A DNA stretch of 64,000 nucleotides from Anaerolinea sp. (GCA_029975055.1 JARKPU010000074.1:124001-188000), one strand, 5' to 3'. Counted from the first letter of the stretch, positions 45,085 through 54,296 are shown. Made by a program: numbers and translations. The notes: a model not told the origin generated them from the sequence alone.

Positions 45085-47043
45085 CTAGCCGCGAAACTCC
45101 GTTTTATCTTCACCCATCAACTGCGAGTTGTAGATCTCGGCATAAATTTCATTGTCTTCGAGCAGGTCGGCATGCCGCCCGCGGGCCACAATCCGGCCCT
45201 TATCAAGCACCAGAATCTGGTCGGCGTTCATCACTGTGCTGATGCGCTGGGCGATGACGAAGCTCGTGCGCCCTTTCATCAGCTCGTCGAGCGCCGCCTG
45301 GATCTGCGCTTCCGTCGCCAGGTCAACCGAGCTGGTCGAGTCATCGAGGATGAGGATGCGCGGGTCGAGCAGCAGGGCGCGCGCGATGGCGATGCGCTGC
45401 TTCTGCCCGCCCGAAAGCGTGGCGCCGCGCTCGCCCACCGGCGTGTCATAGCCCTGCGGGAATTCCATAATGAACTCATGCGCGGCAGCCGCCTTTGCCG
45501 CCGCCTGGATGTCTTCCAGCGAGGCGTCCGGCCGCCCAAAGGCAATGTTCTCGCGGATTGTCCCCGCGAAAAGGGTCGTCTCCTGCAAGACGATGCCGAT
45601 CTGCGCGCGCAGCGATTCAATCGTCACATCGCGGATATCATACCCGTCGATGGTGATTCTCCCCTCCGTCGGGTCGTAGAAGCGCGGCAGCAGGTTGATG
45701 ATCGAGGTCTTCCCAGAGCCGGTCGCACCCAGCAGGGCGATCGTCTGGCCCGGCTCGGCCTCGAACGAGACGTTCTGGAGCACCGGGTCGCCTCCGCCGA
45801 CGTACCGGAACGACACATTTTCGAACTTCACCCGTCCCTGCACCTTGGGCAGCTCGATCGCCCCGGGTTTATCGGCCACATCCACTTTGGCGTCGAGGAT
45901 CTCGAAAATCCGCGCCGCCGAAGCGGAAGCCTGCCCGAACTGGGTGATGATGAAGCCAAACTGGGCGATGGGCAGAAAGAGGTAGATCAAATACAGGCTG
46001 AATTCCTGCCACTCGCCGAGGGTGAGCGTGCCGCGGATGATCTGCTGCCCGCCGATGTACAGCGTGGTGGCCTGCCCCAGGTTGGCGATGAGGAAAATGA
46101 ATGGGAACAGGAAGCTGAACGTGCGCGAGATGATGATTTGCTGGTTGCGCAGGTTGGTGGCTGCATCGCCGAACTTTTTCTGCTCCATCGGCTCGCGCGT
46201 GAAGGCCTTGACCACCTTGATGCCTGCCAGGTTCTCCTGCAGGATGGTATTCAAAATCGAAAGGCGCTGCTGCACCACGCGGAAGAGCGGCTGCGCCACC
46301 GAGGAAAAGATGATGAAGAGGATCAGCGCCGCGGGTAAAATCCACAAGGTGTAGAGTGCCAGGTGCGCGTTGGTGGAGAAGATGATCACCAGCGTGCCGC
46401 CCAGCAGCAGAACGGCCCCCACCAGTTGCAGCAGCCCCTGGCCCAAAAAGAGGCGCACCTTTTCCACGTCGTCCGTCGCGCGGATCATCAACTGCCCGGT
46501 CTGGTTCTGATCGTGATATGAGAACGACAGGCGCTGGATCTTCGCATACAGGTCGTTGCGCAGGTCAAAGGCCACGCTCTGCGAGTTGCGCTCGGCCCAG
46601 TAGGCCTGCAAGAAGGCAAACAGCGCGCGCAGGGCCGCAAAGGCGACGATCGTCACCCCGGCGGTGAGCAAGGCGCGCGGGGCATCAGCCTGCTGCGAAT
46701 TCAGATGAGCCTGCACCTGCGAGAAGGTCCAGCCGGTGGGCAGGTTGAGAAATTCAAGGATCTTCGGCATGGCCTGGTCAATGAAAGCCTGCGGAATTTT
46801 CGGCAGCGCCTCGAGGAGGGCTTTTGCCGTCACGCCGCTGGTCACCGCATCGATCATGTTGCGCACCAGGCGCGGCACGGCCAGCTGCGAGAGCGTGGCT
46901 ACCAGCAAAAACAGGTAAGGCAGGGCCACCTGCCCGCGGTTGCGCAGCAGGTATTGGGCCGCGCGCTTCATCGTTCCGCGCGGGGCAGCCTGCAGGCGAG
47001 CTTGCGCGGCGCGGCGCTGCTTGATTGTGACGCTGTTTTCCAT
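45085..47043 (-). CDS. ABC exporter half-transporter, degenerate-site subunit
   Basis: 652-residue fused membrane/ATPase protein. Walker A LGATGSGKTS and signature LSGGQKQ are canonical, but Walker B reads LILDDSTSSVD, with Asp replacing the catalytic Glu, and the H-loop reads VIAQRIST, with Gln replacing His. These two changes are known to mark the inactive site of heterodimeric exporters such as TM287/288 and BmrCD; the partner at 43006 supplies the deviating LSQGQ signature for the same composite site. ATG 47043 (MENSVTIK) is used; a longer frame would overlap the MarR gene. It follows marR by seven bases. Confidence 0.93.
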   Translation of the reverse strand: MENSVTIKQRRAAQARLQAAPRGTMKRAAQYLLRNRGQVALPYLFLLVATLSQLAVPRLVRNMIDAVTSGVTAKALLEALPKIPQAFIDQAMPKILEFLNLPTGWTFSQVQAHLNSQQADAPRALLTAGVTIVAFAALRALFAFLQAYWAERNSQSVAFDLRNDLYAKIQRLSFSYHDQNQTGQLMIRATDDVEKVRLFLGQGLLQLVGAVLLLGGTLVIIFSTNAHLALYTLWILPAALILFIIFSSVAQPLFRVVQQRLSILNTILQENLAGIKVVKAFTREPMEQKKFGDAATNLRNQQIIISRTFSFLFPFIFLIANLGQATTLYIGGQQIIRGTLTLGEWQEFSLYLIYLFLPIAQFGFIITQFGQASASAARIFEILDAKVDVADKPGAIELPKVQGRVKFENVSFRYVGGGDPVLQNVSFEAEPGQTIALLGATGSGKTSIINLLPRFYDPTEGRITIDGYDIRDVTIESLRAQIGIVLQETTLFAGTIRENIAFGRPDASLEDIQAAAKAAAAHEFIMEFPQGYDTPVGERGATLSGGQKQRIAIARALLLDPRILILDDSTSSVDLATEAQIQAALDELMKGRTSFVIAQRISTVMNADQILVLDKGRIVARGRHADLLEDNEIYAEIYNSQLMGEDKTEFRG

Positions 47044-47050
47044 AAAATTG

Positions 47051-47545
47051 TTACCTCTCAAAGGATGGGTGGTGGGGTCCCGCCGGATCACCCGCCTGAG
47101 CCTCGGCCTCGAGGCGCCGGGCTGCTTCGATGAGCACTTCCAGCGCCGAGGCGACCGTCTGCTGCTGTTCCGGAGAAAGCTCGCCGGTCAGGCGCTCCAT
47201 CCAGCGCCGGCGCTGGGCTATGACGCTTTCCACCAGCTCGGCCCCGGCTGGGGTCAGGCACACGCGCCTGGCGCGCCGGTCGGTGGGGTCTTCGCTGCGT
47301 TCCACCATGCGGCGCTGAACCAGCTTTTCCACCATCTGGCTGGCGGCCGGGTCGGTGACGCCCAAATGCCCGGCGATATCGGAAACGCCGCACATCCCGC
47401 CGAAATGCAGCCGGAAGAGCGTGCTCATCTGCGATGGCGAAAGCTCCGCCTGCTCGATGGCATCGCGGAAATCGCGGAAGTTCTGGCGGGCCAGCACCGC
47501 GGTCCATTCATGCAGAATATGTGGGAGCGATTTTTCCGCAGACAT
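47051..47545 (-). CDS. MarR-family transcriptional regulator
   Basis: 164-residue winged-helix regulator. The DNA-binding part reads SPSQMSTLFRLHFGGMCGVSDIAGHLGVTDPAASQMVEKLVQRRMVERSEDPTDRRARRVCLT, with the family's DxRxxR wing (DPTDRRARR). Flanking helices form the dimer interface. It is the first gene of an operon with two ABC exporter subunits, so it probably represses the pump and is relieved by the exported compound. AAGGGA precedes the ATG. Two direct TAGTTAA repeats in its leader could be its binding site. The C-terminal tail of about 20 residues is Pro/Gly-rich. Confidence 0.9.
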   Translation of the reverse strand: MSAEKSLPHILHEWTAVLARQNFRDFRDAIEQAELSPSQMSTLFRLHFGGMCGVSDIAGHLGVTDPAASQMVEKLVQRRMVERSEDPTDRRARRVCLTPAGAELVESVIAQRRRWMERLTGELSPEQQQTVASALEVLIEAARRLEAEAQAGDPAGPHHPSFER

Positions 47546-47606
47546 AGTTAATTCCCTTTATTAGTTAAGCGGGCTTATGTATACACCTCCACAGGGACGA
47601 TGTCAA
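47545..47606 (-). promoter_or_regulatory. marR-ABC operon promoter with direct TAGTTAA repeats
   Basis: On the minus strand TTGACA (47601-47606), 17 bp, and TATACA (47578-47583) form a near-consensus promoter. Two direct copies of TAGTTAA (plus strand, 47545-47551 and 47562-47568, period 17) lie between the predicted transcript start and the start codon, a candidate operator. MarR sites are more often inverted repeats. Confidence 0.7.
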
Positions 47607-47674
47607 GACCCCAAAAAAAATCATTCCAGTCCTTTCCGGTAACGCGACCTTAAACTGTGGAAGTCAATTAAAAG

Positions 47675-47702
47675 CACAAAACCGCGCCAGGGCGGTTTTG
47701 TG
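47675..47702 (-). terminator. terminator of the fucI-kinase operon
   Basis: A perfect 11-bp stem, CACAAAACCGC (47675-47685) with GCGGTTTTGTG (47692-47702), loop GCCAGG. On the minus strand the downstream arm is T-rich. It lies 24 bp after the kinase stop codon. Confidence 0.85.
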
Positions 47703-47726
47703 AGAACGTGCGTTTCTTTGGATTGC

Positions 47727-49217
47727 TCAGGCAGACTTACCGGCCAGCCCCAGGTAGCGCCGGTAGGCCTCATCCCAGGGGGCCGTGGCCTGCGGTTCGA
47801 ACACGCTCATCTCGAAGGATTTGCGCACCAGCGCGCGGCCTTCGGCCAGCGTGGTCAGGTGGCCCAGCGCGAGCATCTGCGCGAGGACGTTCCCCGCTGC
47901 GGTAGCCTCCACCGGCCCGGCCACCACGCGGCAGCCGGTGGCATCGGCGGTGAACTGGTTGAGCAGGCGGTTGCGCGAACCCCCGCCGATGATGTGAATC
48001 ACCCCCAGCCGCCGCCCGTTGAGCAGCTCGAGGCTCTCTTTGATCCGCCGGTATTCCAGGGCCAGGCTTTCGAGGATGCAGCGCACCACTTCGCCGGGCT
48101 GCTGCGGAACAGGCTGGCCGCTTTCGGCGCAGAAAGCCTGCACACGCCCCGCCATCGCGCCGGGCGGCAAGAAGCGCGCATCTTTGGGGTCGATGAGCGA
48201 GCGCAACGCCGGAGCGCCAGCAGCGAGGGCCGTCAGGTCGTCATACGAATAGCTCTGCCCGGCGCGCGCCCACTCGCGGCGGCACTCTTGCAGCGGCCAC
48301 ATGCCCATGATGTTCTTGAGGAAGCGGAAGGTGTGATTCAACCCGCCTTCATTGGTAAAGTCGTGCGCCAGGGTGTCACTGTTGACCAGCGCCTGGGTGT
48401 TCTCCACCCCCATCAGCGACCATGTGCCCGAGCTGATGTAGATAAAGTCGTTCCCCTCCGCCGGGACGGCCGCCACCGCCGAAGCGGTGTCGTGGCTGCC
48501 GACCGCCACCACCGGGATGGATGGGCAGCCCGCTTCGTCGGCGAGCGGCTCGCGCAGCAGTTCCAGCACGCTGCACGGGCGGGTGACCTCTTGAAACAGC
48601 CGCACGGGGATATCCAGCCGCTCCAGCAGGCTCTCGGCCCAGGCCCCGCGCCGGGTATCGTAGCACTGCGTGGTGGTGGCGTTGGTGAATTCATTCGTCT
48701 TCACCCCGCTCAGCCAGAAGTTGAACAGGTCCGGCATCGTCAGCAGGGTGCGGGCCATTTGCAGGGCGGGCGAGCCGGCGCGCACCATGGCATACAGTTG
48801 AAAGAGCGTGTTGAATTGCAGGAACTGGATGCCCGTTTGAGCGTAGATTTCTTCTCGCGGCACCACCCGGCAGGCGGCCTCGATGATGCCGTTGGTGCGG
48901 CTGTCGCGGTAGTGATAGGGGTTGCCGATCAGCGTATCATCCGCTGCCAGGAGCGCGAAATCCACCCCCCAGGTATCCAGCCCGAGGCTGGCCAGGCTCT
49001 CGCCATAGGCGCCGGCCGCCTTGGCCAGGCCGGTTTGGATCTCACACCAAAAGCGCAGCACATCCCAATGCAGGCTGTCGAGGATGCGCACCGGCCCGGT
49101 GGGGAAGCGGTGCAGCTCTTCGAGCGCCAGCCGCTCTCCGTCGAAGCTCGCGCCCATGGCGCGCCCGCTCTCGGCGCCCAGGTCAAAGGCAAGGTAGCGA
49201 ACCGGAGTTGAAGCCAA
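47727..49217 (-). CDS. rhaB: FGGY-family carbohydrate kinase, rhamnulokinase type
   Basis: 496-residue sugar kinase of the actin-like fold. YLAFDLGAESGRAMG is the first phosphate loop, GLDTWGVDFALL holds the substrate region, YISSGTWSLMGVE is close to the SSGTWSLMG of E. coli RhaB, and VIHIIGGGSRNRLLNQF is the adenosine motif. I chose TTG at 49217 with GGAGG six bases before it; the frame stays open upstream inside fucI without similarity. The gene directly follows fucI, so it probably phosphorylates L-fuculose (or L-rhamnulose) despite its RhaB-like sequence. No aldolase gene is adjacent. The terminator at 47675 ends the operon. Confidence 0.85.
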   Translation of the reverse strand: MASTPVRYLAFDLGAESGRAMGASFDGERLALEELHRFPTGPVRILDSLHWDVLRFWCEIQTGLAKAAGAYGESLASLGLDTWGVDFALLAADDTLIGNPYHYRDSRTNGIIEAACRVVPREEIYAQTGIQFLQFNTLFQLYAMVRAGSPALQMARTLLTMPDLFNFWLSGVKTNEFTNATTTQCYDTRRGAWAESLLERLDIPVRLFQEVTRPCSVLELLREPLADEAGCPSIPVVAVGSHDTASAVAAVPAEGNDFIYISSGTWSLMGVENTQALVNSDTLAHDFTNEGGLNHTFRFLKNIMGMWPLQECRREWARAGQSYSYDDLTALAAGAPALRSLIDPKDARFLPPGAMAGRVQAFCAESGQPVPQQPGEVVRCILESLALEYRRIKESLELLNGRRLGVIHIIGGGSRNRLLNQFTADATGCRVVAGPVEATAAGNVLAQMLALGHLTTLAEGRALVRKSFEMSVFEPQATAPWDEAYRRYLGLAGKSA

Positions 49218-49282
49218 CTGCGTCCTCCACTTTTCCCGTCCTTCCCTCCACTCAACCTGGGATGGAAGGACAGGGAGACGAA

Positions 49283-51079
49283 TTACCCATACAGCGGCCC
49301 GAAGCTCGCGCAGGCGCGGTAATCGGCGCCCTCCAGGTCGGCGGTGCCAAAGGCATTCCACGCACTGGGCCGGAAGATCTTCTCGGCGGGCACGTTGTGC
49401 ATACAGACAGGGATGCGCAGGATGGCGGCCAGCGCGAGCAGATCGGAGCCGATGTGCCCGTAGCTGATCGCCCCGTGGTTGGCGCCCCAATGAGCCATCA
49501 CCGAATAGACATCGCGGAAGGCCCCCGCCCCGGTGACGCGCGGCACGAACCAATGCGTCGGCCAGGCCGGGTCGGTGCGCTCGTTGAGCGTGTGGTAAAC
49601 GTGCTCGGGCAGGTCAACCGTCCAGCCTTCGGCCACCTGGAGCACCGGCCCCAGCCCTTTGACGAGGTTGAGGCGCAGCATGGTCATTGGCATGCTGCCG
49701 CGGGTGAGGAACCCCGAGGAGAACCCGCCGCCGCGCATATAGCCGGTGGGCGCCGGGTAGAAGCTGGTCGCAGCGAGGGCGTCTTCCACTTCGGCGGGGG
49801 TGATCTCCCAGAAAGGCTTCATCACCGGCTGGCCGTCGCGCTTGAAGGCCCCGGTCGCGTCCAGCGTGGCGGCCCCGGAATTGATCAGGTGAATAAACCC
49901 GCCCTCCGCCAGCCCGCTCAACTGGTGGCCGGTGACGCGTTTGACCGCCTCGGGGCTCCAGTAGGTGCGCACATCGGCAAAGATGGAAGCGCTGTTCGTC
50001 AGCAGGTGCCCAAAGAGCATGCTCGCCGCGTTGAGCGAGTCGTTCTCGGTAGCGAAGATATACGGTTGGCGGATGCCGTTCCAATCGAAGGAAGAGTTGA
50101 GCATCGCCTCCATGAAATCGCCGTCGGGGAAGTGATCGGTCCACTGGCGCTGGCCCTGGAACCCCCCGGCGATGGCGTTGTGGCCCAGGGCTTCTTCGCC
50201 AAAGCCCAGCTCGGCCAGGCGCGGGTTGCCCACCATCATGTCGCGCGCGATCATCGTCATCTTGACGACGAACTCCCAGTCTTTGTCCTTCTGCGCGCGC
50301 GTACGCTGCTTCTCCGGCGGGTTGTAATCTTTACCTTCGCGGCATTTGGCCTTCACCCAGGCAATCGCCCGCGCGTATTCTTCGGGGTCAAAGATGTTCT
50401 CCTCGATGCGGCGGATGAACTCGCTCATATCGGCCACCTCGACGCGCATGCCGAAGTAGCTTTCGAACAGGTCATGGTCCACAATCGAACCGGCGATGCC
50501 CATCGAAACGCCGCCCAGCGCCAGGTAGCTCTTGCCGCGCATCAATGCGGCGGCCAGCCCGGCGCGCGCAAAACGCAGCAGCTTCTCGCGCACATCTTCG
50601 GGGATGGATGCATCGCCCGCATCCTGCACATCACGGCCGTAAATGGAAAAGGCAGGCAGGCCCTTTTGGTTATGGGCCGCCAGCACCGCCGCCAGGTACA
50701 CCGCGCCGGGGCGCTCGGTGCCGTTGAAGCCCCATACCGCTTTGGGGATGAGCGGGTCCATGTCCATCGTCTCCGAGCCGTAGCACCAGCACGGGGTGAC
50801 GGTGATCGATAGGCCCACACCCTCGCGGGCAAACTTTTCGGCGCACAAGGCCGCTTCGGCCACCCCGCCGATGGTCGTGTCGGCGATGACGCACTCCACC
50901 TGCTGCCCGTTGGGGTAGCGCAGGTTCTCGCTGAGCAGGTTCGCCACCGATTTCGCCATCGTCATCGTCTGCTCTTCCAGCGACTCACGAACGCCATTCC
51001 GCCGCCCGTCGATTGCCGGGCGGATGCCGATCTTCGGCAGGCTGCCGATCCAGCGGTTGGTAGTTTCAAAAGCTGCCAT
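49283..51079 (-). CDS. fucI: L-fucose isomerase
   Basis: 598-residue Mn2+-dependent isomerase converting L-fucose to L-fuculose (also D-arabinose to D-ribulose). The sequence is very close to E. coli FucI along its whole length. Expected active-site residues are present: Glu345 in FATENDSLN, Asp369 in IFADVRTYWSPEA and a histidine in MAHWGANHG, each shifted by eight from E. coli numbering. AGGAGG sits just before ATG 51079. It is the first gene of a two-gene operon with the FGGY kinase and ends at 49283, 65 bp before the kinase start. Fucose could come from host or algal glycans. Confidence 0.96.
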   Translation of the reverse strand: MAAFETTNRWIGSLPKIGIRPAIDGRRNGVRESLEEQTMTMAKSVANLLSENLRYPNGQQVECVIADTTIGGVAEAALCAEKFAREGVGLSITVTPCWCYGSETMDMDPLIPKAVWGFNGTERPGAVYLAAVLAAHNQKGLPAFSIYGRDVQDAGDASIPEDVREKLLRFARAGLAAALMRGKSYLALGGVSMGIAGSIVDHDLFESYFGMRVEVADMSEFIRRIEENIFDPEEYARAIAWVKAKCREGKDYNPPEKQRTRAQKDKDWEFVVKMTMIARDMMVGNPRLAELGFGEEALGHNAIAGGFQGQRQWTDHFPDGDFMEAMLNSSFDWNGIRQPYIFATENDSLNAASMLFGHLLTNSASIFADVRTYWSPEAVKRVTGHQLSGLAEGGFIHLINSGAATLDATGAFKRDGQPVMKPFWEITPAEVEDALAATSFYPAPTGYMRGGGFSSGFLTRGSMPMTMLRLNLVKGLGPVLQVAEGWTVDLPEHVYHTLNERTDPAWPTHWFVPRVTGAGAFRDVYSVMAHWGANHGAISYGHIGSDLLALAAILRIPVCMHNVPAEKIFRPSAWNAFGTADLEGADYRACASFGPLYG

Positions 51080-51155
51080 CGTTACCTCCTGTTAGTAAAT
51101 CTGTGCGGCGGTAGCGCCGCGCATACTCGCATAGCGTTGATCCATCCGGCCCGGC

Positions 51156-52730
51156 TCAAGGCTCAGCGCCGTAACGGAACATCTGCGTAGGCCCCACCCG
51201 AACCGGCCTTTGCGCCATCCCCGCCTCCCGCAGGTCCTGCAATTCCATCAACGCCATTACCGGCCTCTTCTGTGCCTGCTCTTTGGCGTAAGCGATCAGC
51301 GATTGGGCCATCAAGCCGCGCGTCGAGAAGGGGATCGGCTCCACGAAGGCCAGGTCGGTGCGTCCCTGCTCCACGCAGGCGGCGTAATAATACGCGTACA
51401 GGTTATACCAGTCGGCAAAGACGAGCGCGTTTTCAGGCAGGCTGCGCACTGTCGCAGAAATCAACCGGTACCACCCGGCGCGATCGGTCTTGGAAGGGAA
51501 GCCCCTGCCTTCGAAGGCAGCCTCACCATCGCCGATGAACATCATCCCGCGCCCCGCGATCGGCGCAAGCGTGACGATCACGGCTGCCAGTCCCAGCGCC
51601 AGGCTCAACCCGGCCTGCCAGCGCGGGAGCCGCCGCCCAACCTCACGCAGAACCCACCCCAGCCCGGCGGCTGCCAGCGCGCATAAGTAGGGAAACCAGG
51701 GCAGGTAAAAGGCGTAGATATCACCGATGGGGTAATTGAACACAAAGAAATGATGCGCCAGCCCGGCGAGGAGGAAGAACGCCCCCAGGCGCGGCCTGCG
51801 CGGCCAGAGCGCGAGAAAGCCCACCCCCGCCAGGGCCAGCACCAGCGGTGAGAACTCTCCGGGCAGGCTGGTGTAATATTGTTTCGCCTGGCCGGGCATA
51901 ATCCGCACCGGGTCCTGGAACATAAATGTGTTCCACTGGCGCGAGGAAATCAAGAACAGAAAGCGCCCTTCAGGCCGTTGCAGCTCTTCGAGCGTAGAGC
52001 CAAAATTGGAGCGCGAGGGGATGTAGATGCTGCTCATCGTGTTGTAGGGGGCCTGGTTCGCATCGCAAACGGCAAACGCCCCCAGCAGCAGCGCCAGCCC
52101 GAGCGCGCCCCCGCCCAGAACGGGCCGCCAGATGCGCCGCCATTCGGGCTTGCCCGCCAGCACCAGCAGCGCCGCCGCGGGGGCCATCAGAACGATCGTC
52201 CCATGCACGCCCGGCCCAAGCGCACCGGCCAGCGCCGCCCAAAAGAGCAGGCTGTTCTTGCGGGTCTGTTCCCAGGCCAGCAGCAGCACCAGCACCAGCG
52301 CAGCGAAGGCGCTGCCGGCGGTATAGACCTCGGCGATGATCGCTTGCGACCAGAAGGTGGCGCTCACCGCCAGGGCCAGCGCGCCCAGCGCCCCCGCCCA
52401 GCGGCTGCCGCTGAGCATGCGCCCGGCCAGATAGGTGCAGGCCACGGTGACCCCGCCCATCAGCGCCGAGAAGAGGCTCACGCGCGTGGCGATATCGGCC
52501 AGCGGCAGGAGGGTGAAGGCTTTCACCATCAGCAGGTACACCCAATACCCCGGGTTGTGGGCATGGGCGGGCAGGTAACCCAGCACCTGGAACTCGCCGC
52601 TGTCGCTGGGGAGCATACCGGTGGCCAGGGTGCGCGCGTATAAGGCCAGGGCCAGCCCGCCCGCCAGCAGGGCGAGCAGAGCGTCGATGCGCCCCAGGTT
52701 GAAAGCGGGTTTAGCAGTTTCTTGATTCAC
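51156..52730 (-). CDS. DUF2723-family polytopic membrane protein
   Basis: 524-residue membrane protein with about 11-12 helices and the N-terminal motif LPSDSGEFQVLGYLPAHAHNPGY, characteristic of DUF2723, a family related to GT-C (lipid-linked sugar or protein O-mannosyl) transferases. The conserved acidic DSGE lies in the first periplasmic loop, where GT-C enzymes keep their catalytic residue. It probably transfers a sugar from a lipid carrier, but donor and acceptor are unknown. I chose GTG 52730 with GAGGA upstream; its first bases overlap the stop of the UroD-like gene (GTGA). It is the third gene of a GNAT-UroD-DUF2723 operon. Confidence 0.82.
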   Translation of the reverse strand: MNQETAKPAFNLGRIDALLALLAGGLALALYARTLATGMLPSDSGEFQVLGYLPAHAHNPGYWVYLLMVKAFTLLPLADIATRVSLFSALMGGVTVACTYLAGRMLSGSRWAGALGALALAVSATFWSQAIIAEVYTAGSAFAALVLVLLLAWEQTRKNSLLFWAALAGALGPGVHGTIVLMAPAAALLVLAGKPEWRRIWRPVLGGGALGLALLLGAFAVCDANQAPYNTMSSIYIPSRSNFGSTLEELQRPEGRFLFLISSRQWNTFMFQDPVRIMPGQAKQYYTSLPGEFSPLVLALAGVGFLALWPRRPRLGAFFLLAGLAHHFFVFNYPIGDIYAFYLPWFPYLCALAAAGLGWVLREVGRRLPRWQAGLSLALGLAAVIVTLAPIAGRGMMFIGDGEAAFEGRGFPSKTDRAGWYRLISATVRSLPENALVFADWYNLYAYYYAACVEQGRTDLAFVEPIPFSTRGLMAQSLIAYAKEQAQKRPVMALMELQDLREAGMAQRPVRVGPTQMFRYGAEP

Positions 52731-53782
52731 TGTGCAGCTTCCTCGTAGAGGGCCAGGATGTTTTCGACTGGCGTGATGGCCTGGATGTTGTGGCACGGAG
52801 CAATGATCAGCCCGGTGCCATCGGCCCCCAGGGTGGCCTTGAGCCGCCGCACCTCGGCGCGCACCTCGTCCGGCGTGCCAAAGGGCAGCGTCTCCTGGTT
52901 ATCCACCCCGCCGTGGAAGCACAACCGCGCACCATAGGAGGCTTTAAGCTCGGCCAGGTCCCAGTTGCCGCAGCGCCACTGGATGGGATTGAGCACCTCG
53001 ATGCCCATCTCCACCAGGCGGGGGATGAGCCGGCGGTTGTCGCCGTCGTCGTGGTGAAAGACGAGTATACCGTAAGAATGCGCCAGGTCGATGGCCTGCT
53101 GCAGCGAAGCGCGGTAGAACGTGTCGAAGATGCGCGGGCTGATCATCAACCCGTTTTGCGAGCCGAAATCATCCGTCACCTGGGTGAGGTGAACCAACCC
53201 CCTGGCGGCCTCGAAGCAGCGCCGGTGATACTCGGCGAAGAACTCCGAGACGCGCTCCACCAGGTAGCGGGTGATCGCCGGTTCAACCAGCCCGTCCATC
53301 AACGAGGCTTCCAGGCCGCGCAGGCGGTTGTGCCAGTAAAAAACGGCCCAGTAACCGCACAGAATGGCGCGGTTGGGGTGGCGTGCGGCCTGCTCCGGCA
53401 GGCCGGGGTAGTCGTAATCGTCCGGCGATGGCCAGGGGAACTTCTGCAAATCGGCCACCGATTCCGCATGCTTCAGCGGGAAGTACACCTGCTCTTCGTA
53501 CACCCCGCCGGCATATTCCTGCGGGGCGTAACCGAAGCCCCATTCGTCGTAGCGCAGGGAGGAATCCGGCCCCTGAATGACCGGCCCGTGATAGGCCGGG
53601 CTGATGCCCATGATGCCGTCTATTGCCAGGCGGTCGTAGACTTCGAGGTCATCTTCCACCTCAAAATGCTCGCGCAGTTTGCGCCAGGTTTCGGGCACAG
53701 CCCAGATGTCGGTCGGGAAGCGATCCAACGGCTGATGCCGGACGGCCGCCAGGATGCGTTCGCGGGAGGTCATCGGCGGCAT
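52727..53782 (-). CDS. uroporphyrinogen decarboxylase-like protein, function unknown
   Basis: 351-residue TIM-barrel protein of the UroD superfamily. Opening TSRERILAAVRHQPLDRFPTD is typical of the superfamily branch near MtaA/MtbA methyltransferases rather than haem-synthesis HemE. HHDDGDNRRLIP and LIIAPCHNIQAITPVENI mark possible metal-ligand His and Cys. The start is ATG 53782, with GGGAGG eleven bases upstream and one base after the GNAT stop. A homologous but distinct gene lies at 58260. Such genes are common beside sugar or corrinoid genes in Chloroflexota, but no corrinoid protein is encoded here. I assign no reaction. Confidence 0.78.
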   Translation of the reverse strand: MPPMTSRERILAAVRHQPLDRFPTDIWAVPETWRKLREHFEVEDDLEVYDRLAIDGIMGISPAYHGPVIQGPDSSLRYDEWGFGYAPQEYAGGVYEEQVYFPLKHAESVADLQKFPWPSPDDYDYPGLPEQAARHPNRAILCGYWAVFYWHNRLRGLEASLMDGLVEPAITRYLVERVSEFFAEYHRRCFEAARGLVHLTQVTDDFGSQNGLMISPRIFDTFYRASLQQAIDLAHSYGILVFHHDDGDNRRLIPRLVEMGIEVLNPIQWRCGNWDLAELKASYGARLCFHGGVDNQETLPFGTPDEVRAEVRRLKATLGADGTGLIIAPCHNIQAITPVENILALYEEAAQ

Positions 53783-53783
53783 G

Positions 53784-54296
53784 CTATTCGAAGCCTCCCA
53801 GGCCGCCCTCGGTGCGGAAGAGCTGCACCAGGCCGCACCACTCTTCATTATCGAGCTTCAACTCCTCGAAATTCCCGCCTGTGTAGCGGTCGATCACCGT
53901 GTGCCAGAAGCGCTGCGCCGGGAGGTTGGCCTCCTCTTCGGCCACGCGCCAGCGCCCGGGGAAAAGGTCAAACAACCGGCAGGCCACCGAGCGGCCCACC
54001 CCGCGGCGGCGATATTTCTTCATGATGAAGAACTCGGCCACCGAATGAGTGGGGCTGCCGGGGGTGTCGTGGATCTCGCGCAGCAGCGCGAAGCCCGCCA
54101 GGCGGCCATCCACGCGCACCAGAAACGCATGCCGCCCCGGCTCGGTCCAGTAGTGGTCGAGGTAACGGTAACCGTACAGGCCATGCTCGTCTACATCTGA
54201 GTTTTCATACTCACTGAAGTCGTAGTTATACAATTCCATCAAGTTGCGCAAAACGGGCTTATCATTGATGGTTGCTGCCTGTACCTCGATCTCCAT
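53784..54296 (-). CDS. GNAT-family N-acetyltransferase
   Basis: 170-residue acetyl-CoA-dependent acyltransferase. Motif A is clear: VAEFFIMKKYRRRGVGRSVA, including the R-x-x-G-V-G pyrophosphate loop, followed by FPGRWRVAEEEANLPAQRFWH of motif B. The full domain is present at the expected length. The substrate is unknown. It is the first gene of the operon with the UroD-like and DUF2723 genes, packed one base from the former. Its start region overlaps the upstream open frame of the divergent Asp-box gene, whose real start is at 54367. Confidence 0.87.
   Translation of the reverse strand: MEIEVQAATINDKPVLRNLMELYNYDFSEYENSDVDEHGLYGYRYLDHYWTEPGRHAFLVRVDGRLAGFALLREIHDTPGSPTHSVAEFFIMKKYRRRGVGRSVACRLFDLFPGRWRVAEEEANLPAQRFWHTVIDRYTGGNFEELKLDNEEWCGLVQLFRTEGGLGGFE

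Noticed and set aside
43081..46338. 1085-codon open frame antisense to the two ABC exporter genes
   Set aside because: It spans two well-defined genes and the gap between them. Its length results from codon bias, and its composition (His, Gln, Arg, Gly) is typical of shadows.
49218..49553. N-terminal extension of the FGGY kinase to 49553
   Set aside because: It overlaps the end of fucI, has shadow-like composition, and a GGAGG-supported TTG start exists at 49217.
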